Shown here: positions 1 through 7,631 of the stretch, one piece after another
Layout of the letters: each line of letters starts with the position of its first letter
How positions within the stretch are numbered: the first letter of the stretch is position 1
From: an uncultured Saprospiraceae bacterium
GTDB lineage: Bacteria; Bacteroidota; Bacteroidia; Chitinophagales; Saprospiraceae
DNA length: 35,332 nucleotides
Assembly (NCBI GenBank): GCA_937930815.1
Contig: CALHBQ010000530.1
Coordinates: 1-35,332, forward strand
Reading direction: 5' to 3'
Made by a program: the position numbers and the translations under genes
Notes under the pieces: model-generated
Databases searched by the model: none
Seen by the model: only the letters and a program-made list of their open reading frames with translations
What the model was told of the DNA's origin: nothing

Positions 1-582
1 ACTGGCGCAAATGAAAAAACAAAATGGTGGTCATTGAGCGGAGGAGGAACTTCTTCTGCTACGCCACAAATTGCAGCAGCAGCGGCACTGTGGATTCAAC
101 GTTTTAGAAAAGAATTAGATGAGGCTGGTATCTCAGGTACATGGAAGCAAGTGGAAGCAGTGCGTCATGGACTTTTTAAATCAGCATATTTAGGTGGATT
201 CGATGAAGCGGCAAAATACTTTGGCAACGGTTGTCTCAAAGCAGCAGATGCATTGGATGCTAAATTTTTTCCAAAAGAATCTGACTTAATAAAAGCACTA
301 GAAGCAAACGTTTTTATGCCAATTCTAAAAGTATTTTTTGGTGGAAGAAGAGGCATGCCAACTCATCCTGGTATGGTCGATATGTATGCAACGGAATTGA
401 TTCAGTTGGCACATCATAACCCAGAGCTTCAAGCAATTTTAAATTCAAATATGACTGAAGAAGATGTTCGTGAACGTAAAAATATGCCTGATATGGATAC
501 TTTTATGGAATTGCGATCTGCTTTAGTTGAGGCAGGTGCTTCGAAGCATTTGTTGAATTATATGGGGGTTCGAAATTTATAA
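1..582 (+). CDS. Subtilisin-like serine protease (S8 family), C-terminal fragment
   Basis: The reading frame is open from the first base, so the gene starts upstream of the window; only the last 193 residues are present. Near the beginning it reads SGGGTSSATPQIAAAAAL, the conserved block around the subtilase catalytic serine (GTSxAxP). By alignment the nucleophile is the first Ser after GT, codon 52-54. The Asp and His of the triad would lie upstream and cannot be seen. About 170 residues follow the catalytic block, mostly predicted helical, with no T9SS sorting domain and no obvious membrane segment. The TTG at 34 lies between the upstream frame and the serine motif and is not a real start. 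Family assignment is firm; substrate and location are unknown. Confidence 0.85.
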   Translation, partial: TGANEKTKWWSLSGGGTSSATPQIAAAAALWIQRFRKELDEAGISGTWKQVEAVRHGLFKSAYLGGFDEAAKYFGNGCLKAADALDAKFFPKESDLIKALEANVFMPILKVFFGGRRGMPTHPGMVDMYATELIQLAHHNPELQAILNSNMTEEDVRERKNMPDMDTFMELRSALVEAGASKHLLNYMGVRNL

Positions 583-620
583 TTTGCAAAGAATTGAAAA
601 TTTTTATAAATTAAAACAAG

Positions 621-1373
621 ATGAATCTTGATGAAAAAGATATAGAATTTGGTTTTTGGTCAATTGAGAGAAGGAAACCATTAGATCTTCATTTTGATGA
701 TGAAAGGATTTATACGAATAAGAGCTTTGGCCTTGTTTTTTATAATGAACATGACAGGAGTAAAGAAATAAAGGAATGGAATAAAAAATTAGCAGAACTT
801 GATAGTGTTGAATATTTATGGACTTATCATAAATTGAGTCAGCATACCTTCGAAATTATTACGCAAATGAAAAATATTCGTGGGCTTAACATCAAATGGA
901 GTTCAGTAAAAGATATTTCTACGATTAATAATCTGATGGAATTGCAATATTTAAACTTGGGGCTGTCTTCAAGTATTGAAAGTATTCAACCGATTAGTTC
1001 AATGAAAATGTTACTGACGTTTGAATCAGAAGGGTTGCGAAAAGTAAAAGAATGGGATTCTATTTCAGAATTAACTCAACTTGAAGGTTTAGGAATAAGT
1101 GGCGGAATGTATAAATCTCTAAAGTTAGATTCAATTCAGTTTCTTAGCACATTAAAAAACTTGAGGTATCTATTTTTGATTGCAACAAGAATAGTCGACA
1201 AAAACCTAAAGCCATTGGAGGTGCTGCATCAACTTGAATGTTTAAGATTAGCAAATGAATGGAAAGAAAGTCAATTTGAAAAGCTGAGAATTATGCTTCC
1301 CAATTTAAAGTATGGAAATGTAGCGAACGATAAGCTAACAGTAAAATTGAATGAAATATTTAAAAAAAAATAG
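621..1373 (+). CDS. Leucine-rich-repeat-like hypothetical protein
   Basis: A 250-residue protein with no signal peptide, probably cytoplasmic. From about residue 70 to 215 it has irregular repeats with LRR spacing, such as LMELQYLNLGL, LTQLEGLGISG, LKNLRYLFLIATRI and LHQLECLRLANEW. The N-terminal 60 residues are charged and not recognised. It starts 38 bp after the protease stop, on the same strand, so it may be co-transcribed. Its end converges with alanine dehydrogenase 9 bp away, with no obvious terminator between them. LRR proteins usually bind other proteins; the partner cannot be inferred. Base composition is more A-rich than its neighbours, as is common for fast-evolving accessory genes. 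Confidence 0.7.
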   Translation: MNLDEKDIEFGFWSIERRKPLDLHFDDERIYTNKSFGLVFYNEHDRSKEIKEWNKKLAELDSVEYLWTYHKLSQHTFEIITQMKNIRGLNIKWSSVKDISTINNLMELQYLNLGLSSSIESIQPISSMKMLLTFESEGLRKVKEWDSISELTQLEGLGISGGMYKSLKLDSIQFLSTLKNLRYLFLIATRIVDKNLKPLEVLHQLECLRLANEWKESQFEKLRIMLPNLKYGNVANDKLTVKLNEIFKKK

Positions 1374-1382
1374 CTGAATCCT

Positions 1383-2606
1383 CTACGATCTCGAAGAAGC
1401 AATCAACAATTCCAAACTGGTAGATTTAATACCAAAACGCTTCCCAATATAATCGTTGACCAAAGAACCTTTATAGGCATAAACGCCATGCCGCAAACCA
1501 AAATGCTCCAAAAGTAATTTTTCAACACCACCCATATCTGCTGCATCCATAAAAATGGAAGTCATGATATTACTCATGGAAACAGAGGCAGTTCGTGAAT
1601 ATTTTGAAGCGATATTCGGAACACAATAATGAACGATGTCATGTTTGACGAACGTTGGTCTATCTAATGAAGTGATTTCTGAGGTTTCGAAACAACCACC
1701 TTGATCAATACTCACATCAACAATTACAGAGCCTTTTTTCATTTTCATAACTAAATCCTCCGTCACTAACATTGGCGTCCGGCCTTCAGTTGAATGAATT
1801 GCTCCAATCACTACATCAGCAGTTTTTAATTGTCGTTCGAGGTAAATTGGATTGATGGAAGAGGTGTACAATTTTCTTCCAACCTGATCTTGTAGCCTTT
1901 TGAGTTTATAAATATTATTATCAAAAACTCGAATATCGGCACCCAACCCCATTGCGGTACGTATAGCATATTCCGCAACCATTCCTGCACCTAAAATAAC
2001 GACTTTGGCAGGTGGAACTCCTGAGATTCCTCCCAGTAAGACGCCCTTGCCTTTTGCCAACAGCTCAGCGGCTGTAAGCATAGAAGCCATGCCTGCTAAT
2101 TCACTCGCAATTCTTACAATTGGAAAGTAACCAGAGTCATCTTGAATGTACTCCATCGCAAGTGCGATGACGCGCTTTTCCTTTAATTTATTGATATATT
2201 CTGCAGAAAGTAGCGGCAAGTGAAGTGGCGAAATCAGTATTTGATTTGGACGCATCAACTCAACTTCTTCGAGGGTAGGAGGAGCGACTTTTAAAATGAT
2301 TTCAGCTTGATAAACATCTTTTCGGCTAAAAACAATTTCTGCACCTGCTTCCGAAAAGTCATTATCTGTGAAATTAGATTTGATACCTGCCTGAGATTCA
2401 ATCAATACTCTAAAACCAGCTCCAACCAAAGTTTTAATTGTAATCGGAACTAAAGCAACTCTATTTTCTTGAAGAATGCTTTCGCGCGGCACCCCAATAA
2501 ATAACTTTTGGCTATCCTTATTAACCTCAAGCAATTGCTCTTGAGTGCTGTATTGCCCCTGCATCAAAGATTGGGGAATGTGGATGCGCTTTTTCTCGTC
2601 GCTCAT
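1383..2606 (-). CDS. ald: Alanine dehydrogenase
   Basis: Catalyses NAD-dependent interconversion of L-alanine and pyruvate plus ammonia, in the cytoplasm. The 407-residue protein has the AlaDH/PNT N-terminal domain (IGVPRESILQENRVALVP, then HLPLLSAEYINKLKEK) followed by the NAD-binding Rossmann domain with the glycine motif VVILGAGMVAEYA near residue 205. The block VIVDVSIDQGGCFETSEITS and the motif HYCVPNIASKYSRTAS are strongly characteristic. The first 30 residues are an extension relative to the usual roughly 370-residue enzyme. Transhydrogenase alpha subunits share the fold, but there is no membrane or beta-subunit gene nearby, so alanine dehydrogenase is preferred. It lies 52 bp downstream of tsaE and has its own candidate promoter at the tsaE stop codon. 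Confidence 0.9.
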   Translation of the reverse strand: MSDEKKRIHIPQSLMQGQYSTQEQLLEVNKDSQKLFIGVPRESILQENRVALVPITIKTLVGAGFRVLIESQAGIKSNFTDNDFSEAGAEIVFSRKDVYQAEIILKVAPPTLEEVELMRPNQILISPLHLPLLSAEYINKLKEKRVIALAMEYIQDDSGYFPIVRIASELAGMASMLTAAELLAKGKGVLLGGISGVPPAKVVILGAGMVAEYAIRTAMGLGADIRVFDNNIYKLKRLQDQVGRKLYTSSINPIYLERQLKTADVVIGAIHSTEGRTPMLVTEDLVMKMKKGSVIVDVSIDQGGCFETSEITSLDRPTFVKHDIVHYCVPNIASKYSRTASVSMSNIMTSIFMDAADMGGVEKLLLEHFGLRHGVYAYKGSLVNDYIGKRFGIKSTSLELLIASSRS

Positions 2607-2658
2607 ACAGGTTTAAACTAGTTTTTTAGTTGGGATGAGTTGAAAATACTCGTCTTCC

Positions 2659-3084
2659 TTACAAAAATAAAATTTTTCGACTGGAATCAGGCAGTAATTC
2701 AAATTGAATTGTAATTACGTCTTCTGGAGCAATTGGTTTGATAATTTCCGGCCATTCAATAAAACAATAATCATCATTGTACAAATAGTCCTCAATCCCA
2801 ATATTAATCGCTTCATCGATATCTTTCAAACGATACAAATCAATATGATTTATCAATTTTTCTGCTCCTGATTCATCAAGATAAGCATATTCATTGATTA
2901 TCGAATAGGTTGGACTGGAAACCATTTCTTTTACTTTGAATTTTTCGCAAATCGCTTTTGTAAAAGTGGTTTTACCCGCTCCTAAATCTCCAATTAGAAA
3001 AAATTTCTTTCGATCAACAGCGAACTTTAGTAATTGATCTACTAATGCTGGCAACTCTTCCGGCGTTTTGATAATAAATTCCAT
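2659..3084 (-). CDS. tsaE: tRNA threonylcarbamoyladenosine biosynthesis ATPase TsaE
   Basis: TsaE is the P-loop ATPase that works with TsaB, TsaC and TsaD to make t6A37 on ANN-decoding tRNAs. The Walker A motif GDLGAGKTTF lies at residues 32-41, followed by VSSPTYSIINEY and the HIDLYRL block typical of the family; a Walker B-like CFIEWPE is near the end. From the ATG at 3084 the protein is 141 residues, the usual size. The frame is open further upstream to 3123, but a -7 box (3092-3099) and a hairpin lie inside that extension, so 3084 is chosen. That places the start codon at the predicted transcription start. Confidence 0.93.
   Translation of the reverse strand: MEFIIKTPEELPALVDQLLKFAVDRKKFFLIGDLGAGKTTFTKAICEKFKVKEMVSSPTYSIINEYAYLDESGAEKLINHIDLYRLKDIDEAINIGIEDYLYNDDYCFIEWPEIIKPIAPEDVITIQFELLPDSSRKILFL
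2662..2669 (-). promoter_or_regulatory. Candidate -7 box for ald
   Basis: On the minus strand this reads TATTTTTG, a match to the Bacteroidota -7 consensus TAnnTTTG, overlapping the end of tsaE and about 55 nt upstream of the ald ATG. No clear TTTG -33 box was found at the expected distance. Confidence 0.45.
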
Positions 3085-3091
3085 AATAGTG

Positions 3092-3099
3092 CAAAAATA
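3092..3099 (-). promoter_or_regulatory. Candidate -7 box for tsaE, nearly leaderless
   Basis: Minus-strand TATTTTTG matches TAnnTTTG and ends 7 nt before the ATG at 3084. Transcription would begin at or within one or two bases of the start codon, giving a leaderless or near-leaderless mRNA. Confidence 0.5.
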
Positions 3100-3102
3100 A
3101 AG

Positions 3103-3130
3103 AGCGGAAGCGACTTCTGTCACTTCCGCT
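3103..3130 (-). terminator. Rho-independent terminator downstream of the porin-like gene
   Basis: AGCGGAAG pairs with CTTCCGCT (8 bp plus an inner GA/TC pair). On the minus strand the hairpin is followed by CTTTATTTTT. It would end the transcript from the barrel-protein gene (3274-3957) just before the tsaE promoter. Confidence 0.6.
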
Positions 3131-3163
3131 TCCTACAATTTTAAAACTAACCTATATTTTTCT

Positions 3164-3275
3164 CAGGAGTCAGGTGTCAGGGTTGGCTTCGCCAACTATC
3201 AGGTGTCAGGCAATCAAGTGGTGAGCGCACCTGACTCCTGAAGAGAAACGGAGTTTCTCCTGACCCCTGACTCCT
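3164..3275. repeat. Palindromic intergenic repeat, CAGGAGTCAGGTG family
   Basis: CAGGAGTCAGGTG (3164-3176) is inverted exactly as CACCTGACTCCTG (3228-3240). GTTGGC/GCCAAC (3182-3187, 3191-3196) forms a smaller hairpin inside, and GAGAAAC/GTTTCTC plus another CTGACTCCT follow up to 3275. The element fills the gap and runs into the stop codon of the barrel-protein gene (3274-3276). Composition and repeated TCAGG words differ from flanking DNA, suggesting a dispersed repeat rather than a gene. Confidence 0.75.
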
Positions 3276-3957
3276 AAAAATTCATCATATAACCTGCATT
3301 CAGGCTGACGCCTCTATTTTTAATTTTTTCGTTAAAAACTGGAATGTCATATAGTTCTGTAAATCCGAACTGGTAACGTGCATCCATGAATAATTTCCCA
3401 GAAGGAATTTTTACTTCCGCTCCACCTCCGACGATTCCTGCTACTTCAAATTTTTCGTATCCAATTTTTCCGAGATCTAAATCTTGGTCTAAAATATCAA
3501 ATTCAAGAATTGCCTTAGCAGTGGTTCTTAGTTGACCATCAATTGCGTATCCAACAGAAGGACCAGCAATGAGGTATCCTTTCATTTTGTCATCTCCCAT
3601 TTTTCCTTTGAATAATAAAGGAACTTCCAAGTAGCTAAATTTAGATCTGACAATCACGCCAACTGGTAATGGAATATTAAATAATTCGAAATCCATTCCT
3701 TCGTCCAATTTGAAGCCTTTTTGAGTGTAAGACAATTCAGGTTGAATCGCAAAATGATTTCCTATTTCTAACTCCGACACTAAACCAATATTAAGTCCTT
3801 TCAATTGTTTGAAATCAGGCGTAAGCGCATCCAAAGCATCCGTTTCGGATATATCGTTGAAGTTGATACCCGTTTTGATTCCTACGCTAAACTGAGCAAT
3901 TGCCAAATTGGTAACTAAGAAAAGTGCTGCTGCGATTAAGATTCTTAAATTCTTCAT
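3274..3957 (-). CDS. Outer-membrane beta-barrel (porin-like, PorT-type) protein
   Basis: A 227-residue exported protein. Residues 1-21 are a classic signal peptide ending LAIAQ. The mature part starts FSVGIKTGINFNDIS and shows alternating hydrophobic strands such as FAIQPELSYTQKGF, FSYLEVPLLFKGKM, YLIAGPSVGYAID and LFMDARYQFGFTELYD, ending in aromatic F (GVSLNAGYMMNF). This is the pattern of the small Bacteroidota outer-membrane barrels (OMP_b-brl_2 type), roughly eight strands. Specific function is unknown; many relatives are annotated porin family or PorT family without proof of pore activity. It is preceded by a long AT-rich gap and followed by a repeat and a terminator. Confidence 0.85.
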   Translation of the reverse strand: MKNLRILIAAALFLVTNLAIAQFSVGIKTGINFNDISETDALDALTPDFKQLKGLNIGLVSELEIGNHFAIQPELSYTQKGFKLDEGMDFELFNIPLPVGVIVRSKFSYLEVPLLFKGKMGDDKMKGYLIAGPSVGYAIDGQLRTTAKAILEFDILDQDLDLGKIGYEKFEVAGIVGGGAEVKIPSGKLFMDARYQFGFTELYDIPVFNEKIKNRGVSLNAGYMMNF

Positions 3958-4221
3958 GACTTATTGATTTAGAGTGATAAAATCTATTCTTTACAGAATA
4001 ACTGTGTGATGTCAGAAGAGCGGTAAGAATCTGTTAAGAGATTTTTGGATTTGTTATCGTTTTAATAAAAAAAACAAATAGTTTAATCCTACAGAGTGTC
4101 TAATTTGTAAAAAGAAATTTTTTCAGTTTATGTATTAGAAAGAAATTTCTCACTTTTTATTCAAAGCTTTGCAAAAAGAAATAATGTAAAAACAGGATTT
4201 TATTTCTTGGGTACATTGATA

Positions 4222-4239
4222 TAATTAGAGCTCTAATTA
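4222..4239. promoter_or_regulatory. 18-bp perfect palindrome upstream of a lipoprotein gene
   Basis: TAATTAGAGCTCTAATTA is a perfect inverted repeat ending 13 bp before the ATG at 4253. Position and symmetry suggest an operator for a dimeric regulator, or a site covering the translation start region. The rest of the 3958-4252 gap is AT-rich with no other clear feature. Confidence 0.4.
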
Positions 4240-4252
4240 ATCTCAACATAAG

Positions 4253-4912
4253 ATGAAACAACTAATTCTTTTATCAATTTTTGTATTAATTACAGCATTG
4301 AGTTGTGAAAAACCTCATCCCACTGTTAATCCTGATTATTTAGACGATCATACTCAGGTTGAAGGATTGGTTTATGTATTAAACTCCAATGAGCCTCTAC
4401 AAAATGCTGAAGTGATTTTGGAAGAATGTGTAGGGGAGTTTTTGGGTGGTTCGAGTTGCTATAATGAAGATACTGCATATACGAATTTGCTTGGTGTTTA
4501 TTCATTTGATTTTATTCATGAAACTTCTACTGATGGTATAAGTGGTTATTCATATGAAGTAAAAGCAGTTAAAGAAAATTATTATCCTAATAGTATTACC
4601 ATAAGGCACGGTTGGGTAAATAGAGATAAGAATATTGAATTGACTCCCATTTCCTGGCTCAAACTTCATGTACGAAACATTGACCCATTTGATGAAAATG
4701 ACGAAGTAAGTTTTCGTGGACGTCTCAATAATGGCGGTGGCGGAACTCGTCTCATTGGCCAGAAAGTTGACGAAAAATTTCTTATTGATGTGCCCGGTGA
4801 TCAAGCGTTACCAGTCACTTGGTATGTAGAAAAAGATGGAGAAGGAACTCAGTTTTGGGATACATTGATGGTTGCTCCTCATGATACCTTAGCGTATCAG
4901 ATTCTTTATTGA
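4253..4912 (+). CDS. Hypothetical lipoprotein with carboxypeptidase-regulatory-like beta-sandwich
   Basis: A 219-residue predicted lipoprotein. Residues 1-17 form a hydrophobic signal and Cys18 fits a lipobox (ITALSC). After a short linker the segment VEGLVYVLNSNEPLQNAEVILEEC, followed by a GVYSFDF strand, resembles the CarboxypepD_reg/transthyretin-like fold found in many Bacteroidota surface proteins. The C-terminal half (residues 120-219) is beta-rich with GRLNNGGGGT and ends in LAYQILY. Probably anchored in the outer or inner membrane facing the periplasm or surface. No function can be assigned. It is a single gene with a palindromic candidate operator just upstream and converges on the ECF sigma gene. 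Confidence 0.7.
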   Translation: MKQLILLSIFVLITALSCEKPHPTVNPDYLDDHTQVEGLVYVLNSNEPLQNAEVILEECVGEFLGGSSCYNEDTAYTNLLGVYSFDFIHETSTDGISGYSYEVKAVKENYYPNSITIRHGWVNRDKNIELTPISWLKLHVRNIDPFDENDEVSFRGRLNNGGGGTRLIGQKVDEKFLIDVPGDQALPVTWYVEKDGEGTQFWDTLMVAPHDTLAYQILY

Positions 4913-5017
4913 TAAAGCAATTCAGCCGATAGATCGAATATTGATTATTTTTTTCCTATTGAATCACGAATTGATTCCATTTTATCCATTAATTCGCGGA
5001 TAGCAATTTTATAAAAA

Positions 5018-5048
5018 AACGCCAACCTGAATAAATCAGACTGGCGTT
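5018..5048 (-). terminator. Terminator downstream of ECF sigma gene
   Basis: AACGCCA/TGGCGTT with inner CTGA/TCAG. On the minus strand the hairpin is followed by a run of seven T, so it ends transcription of the sigma gene at 5076-5588; it may also act on the convergent lipoprotein gene. Confidence 0.8.
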
Positions 5049-5075
5049 CTCGGTTATAGGATTTCAAAAAAACGT

Positions 5076-5588
5076 TTATGCACGCATTCTATGCGCAGCT
5101 TCATACATCTGCATCAATTTCTTTCTCGCGAAAAAGATTCTGCTTTTGATTGTTCCAAGAGGTGCATCTAATTGCTCCGCGATTTCATCGTACTTATAAC
5201 CTTTATAAGCCATCCAAAATGGACGCTTGAAATCTTCGGGCAATTTGCTCACCATGTGGAGCATATCTTTATATGCAATATTAGTGGCTCCTTCGTTTTC
5301 GATTACTTTATCTCCAGAGTTGATATAATAGTCATTAGGTGTTTGGTCCAAAATCGTATTACGTCTTTTCTTTTTGCGATAATTATTGATAAATAAGTTT
5401 CGCATGATGGTAACTGACCAGGCTTTGAAATTGGTACCCTGTTTAAATTTATCGGTATTTGACAATACTTTAAAAGCAGTGTCTTGATATAAATCCTCTG
5501 CATCGGTACTGTTTCCTGCCAGACTCATCGCAAAAGCTCTTAATGAAGGGGTAATATCCTCTAATTGTTTTTGAATGGTAGGTAACAT
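5076..5588 (-). CDS. ECF-type RNA polymerase sigma factor
   Basis: A 170-residue sigma-70 family protein of the ECF class. Region 2 is at about residues 10-75, with the core-binding/-10 segment DAEDLYQDTAFKVL and then FKAWSVTIMRNLFINNYR. Region 4, with its helix-turn-helix, is at about 115-160 (LPEDFKRPFWMAYKGYKYDEIAEQL, GTIKSRIFFARKKL). There is no anti-sigma gene next to it, so control may be at transcription; the promoter region contains several TTTACAAATTT repeats. The gene is monocistronic with a terminator directly downstream. Target genes are unknown. Confidence 0.9.
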   Translation of the reverse strand: MLPTIQKQLEDITPSLRAFAMSLAGNSTDAEDLYQDTAFKVLSNTDKFKQGTNFKAWSVTIMRNLFINNYRKKKRRNTILDQTPNDYYINSGDKVIENEGATNIAYKDMLHMVSKLPEDFKRPFWMAYKGYKYDEIAEQLDAPLGTIKSRIFFARKKLMQMYEAAHRMRA

Positions 5589-5635
5589 TGTTTACAAATT
5601 TTATGGTGATAAATATTTTTTGTAAATATTTTTTA

Positions 5636-5667
5636 CAAATTTACAAACGATAAACGGTTTTTGCAAA
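5636..5667 (-). promoter_or_regulatory. Bacteroidota-type promoter for the ECF sigma gene
   Basis: On the minus strand TTTG (5664-5667) and TAAATTTG (5636-5643) are separated by 20 nt, matching the -33 TTTG / -7 TAnnTTTG pattern. The leader of about 40 nt holds further TTTACAAATTT-like words (5590-5600, 5632-5643) that could be operators. Confidence 0.55.
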
Positions 5668-5816
5668 CAAAATTTACTTTTATAGCGTTTTTAAGAAAGA
5701 ATTAAGACATAATTAACGATAAGGATTACAATTAAACTTTTTTGATTTTGGCAATGTTATTGAATTTGTCAAAAAAGCGTAACTTTATCTAAAGAAGAAA
5801 CGTTTTCATCGAAAAT

Positions 5817-6362
5817 ATGTCAATTTTAAAAATGGAACAGCAGGAACTTGTAAATATGTTTAACACACTACACCTTCCGGGCAACATCCGCCACTTGCGT
5901 AAAAGCCAGAGCTGGAGCCAAGAAGACTTGGGCAAAAGGGTTGGACTTAATCGAGGTAACATTGCTTCGTACGAAAATGGAACTGCTGAGCCTAAAATTT
6001 GCAGTTTGATGAAAATCGCTGATTTGTTTAAAATCAGAATGATTGATTTAGTACTTAAGGATATAACAGAGCCAGTTACTTTTAATATGGCGATGACTAG
6101 TTTTCAACAACAAAGTCAAAGAGATAAAACAGTACTTGATAATCAACATGAGATTGCTGCCGAAATTGAGAAAGTAATAGAGAGTTTACATAATTGCCAT
6201 GCATTCAAAATCAAATCTATAGATGAGAATGCTCCTCGCGAACTAAAAGCGATGGCACATAGTTTTGAAGAACTTTATAGTGTAACCAAGCAATTACTTG
6301 ACAATCATCAAAAATTACTTGATTTTGTCCACTGCCGATTAGAAAATAAAGGCAATTGTTAA
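5817..6362 (+). CDS. XRE-family helix-turn-helix regulator
   Basis: A 181-residue DNA-binding protein. Residues about 22-80 form an XRE/Cro HTH: LPGNIRHLRKSQSWSQEDLGKRVGLNRGNIASYENGTAEPK. The remaining 100 residues are largely helical (IEKVIESLHNCH, ELYSVTKQLLDNHQKLLDF) and may mediate dimerisation; no peptidase or ligand domain is recognised. The start at 5817 is the first ATG; Met6 (5832) is an alternative. It is divergent from the ECF sigma gene across a 228-bp AT-rich gap, so mutual regulation is possible but not shown. It ends 46 bp before the aminopeptidase gene. Confidence 0.85.
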   Translation: MSILKMEQQELVNMFNTLHLPGNIRHLRKSQSWSQEDLGKRVGLNRGNIASYENGTAEPKICSLMKIADLFKIRMIDLVLKDITEPVTFNMAMTSFQQQSQRDKTVLDNQHEIAAEIEKVIESLHNCHAFKIKSIDENAPRELKAMAHSFEELYSVTKQLLDNHQKLLDFVHCRLENKGNC

Positions 6363-6408
6363 AAAAAGAACGATTTAAGTAACCGATTTTCGCCCAATAC
6401 AAAAGAAC

Positions 6409-7509
6409 ATGTCTCACATCCTCCAACGATACGCTAACCTGCTTGTCAACTATTGTGTAGAAATTAAGAAAGGAGAAAAGTTGTTTGTACGAACAACTAC
6501 TTTGGCCGAACCGCTCGTGAGAGAGGTTTATCGTGCTGCTATCAAAGCAGGCGCAATTGTGGAGGTAGAAATGGCCTTTCGTGAGCAAAACAGAATTTTA
6601 ATAAACGAAGGCGGTGAAGAACAATTGAAATATCCTTCCATGCAATACAAAAAAGCAATGGAGGAGTTTGATGGCTACATTTATATTCGTGCGCCTTTCA
6701 ATTTGAGAGAAGATCAAAATAATAATAGTAAGAATGCTTCTATTCGCAGTCAAGCAATGAAGCCAATTTCCCAAACCTATTTTGAAAGAACGGCAACTCG
6801 CGACCTGAAAAGGAACCTTTGTCAGTACCCAACTCAGGCTGCTGCGCAAAACGCTGGAATGTCATTGGAGGAATACGAAAATTTTGTTTTCAATGCTTGC
6901 CGCTTATTTGATGAAGACCCAATTGAAAGTTGGTTGGGTGTGCGTAAACATCAACAAGGAATTGTAGATGTTTTGAACAAAAGAGAGACTATTCGATATA
7001 GAAACGAGCATTTTGATATAACCTTTTCTACCAGAGGACGTAAATGGATTAATTCAGATGGTCAAACAAATATGCCATCTGGTGAGGTTTATACTTCTCC
7101 CGTTGAAGATTCAGTGAATGGAACGATTCATTTTGATTTTCCTGGAGTCTATATGGGACATGAGGTGGAAGATGTAACCCTTTGGGTAAATGACGGTCTA
7201 ATTGAAAAATGGGAGGCTAAAAAGGGTCAACTATTTCTTGATAAGATTTTTGAAATAGAAGGAACGCGTAGATTTGGAGAAGCGGCGATAGGAACCAATT
7301 TCAATATCAATAAGTTGACAAAGAATATTCTTTTTGATGAAAAAATTGGTGGCTCAGTTCACATGGCAATTGGACAATCTTATTTGCAATGTGGTGGAAA
7401 AAACCAATCCTCAATTCACTGGGATATGATAGCAGGGATGATGAAAAATGGAGAAATCTACGCAGATGATGAGAAAATTTACGAAAGAGGTAAATTTTTA
7501 TTCCTATAA
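6409..7509 (+). CDS. M29-family metallo-aminopeptidase
   Basis: A 366-residue cytoplasmic aminopeptidase of the thermophilic (M29, AmpS/PepS) family, which removes N-terminal residues from peptides using two metal ions. The family's metal ligands are recognisable in order: Glu226 in NMPSGEVYTSP, Glu291 in FGEAAIGTN, His318 in GGSVHMAIGQSY, and His337/Asp339 in SSIHWDMI. Spacing agrees with the two Glu, two His and one Asp ligands of characterised members. N-terminal sequence ILQRYANLLVNYCVEIKKGEKLFVRTT is also typical. Complete, with no signal peptide. Probably transcribed alone or with the upstream regulator. Confidence 0.92.
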   Translation: MSHILQRYANLLVNYCVEIKKGEKLFVRTTTLAEPLVREVYRAAIKAGAIVEVEMAFREQNRILINEGGEEQLKYPSMQYKKAMEEFDGYIYIRAPFNLREDQNNNSKNASIRSQAMKPISQTYFERTATRDLKRNLCQYPTQAAAQNAGMSLEEYENFVFNACRLFDEDPIESWLGVRKHQQGIVDVLNKRETIRYRNEHFDITFSTRGRKWINSDGQTNMPSGEVYTSPVEDSVNGTIHFDFPGVYMGHEVEDVTLWVNDGLIEKWEAKKGQLFLDKIFEIEGTRRFGEAAIGTNFNINKLTKNILFDEKIGGSVHMAIGQSYLQCGGKNQSSIHWDMIAGMMKNGEIYADDEKIYERGKFLFL

Positions 7510-7556
7510 TAAATTACAATTTTTAATATTATTCAGATAAAACGTTGAAAATTGCT

Positions 7557-7564
7557 TATTTTTG
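7557..7564 (+). promoter_or_regulatory. Candidate -7 box for the 7632 gene
   Basis: TATTTTTG followed by CGC matches TAnnTTTG and lies 67 nt upstream of the GTG at 7632. No convincing -33 box. Confidence 0.4.
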
Positions 7565-7631
7565 CGCAAAACACTGAAGGGCAGAAAAAGTAATCTTCAG
7601 TTGTAGTAATCTAAAAGAAAAAAAAACCACA

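Noticed and set aside
3084-3123. Longer N-terminus for tsaE
   Set aside because: The extra codons include a terminator hairpin and a TATTTTTG box; the ATG at 3084 gives the usual TsaE length and N-terminus.
3160-3275. CRISPR-like array from repeated TCAGG words
   Set aside because: Repeat units are short, irregular and inverted; there are no regular spacers and no cas genes.
4550-4804. Minus-strand frame inside the lipoprotein gene
   Set aside because: It is a shadow frame with no start context or recognisable sequence.
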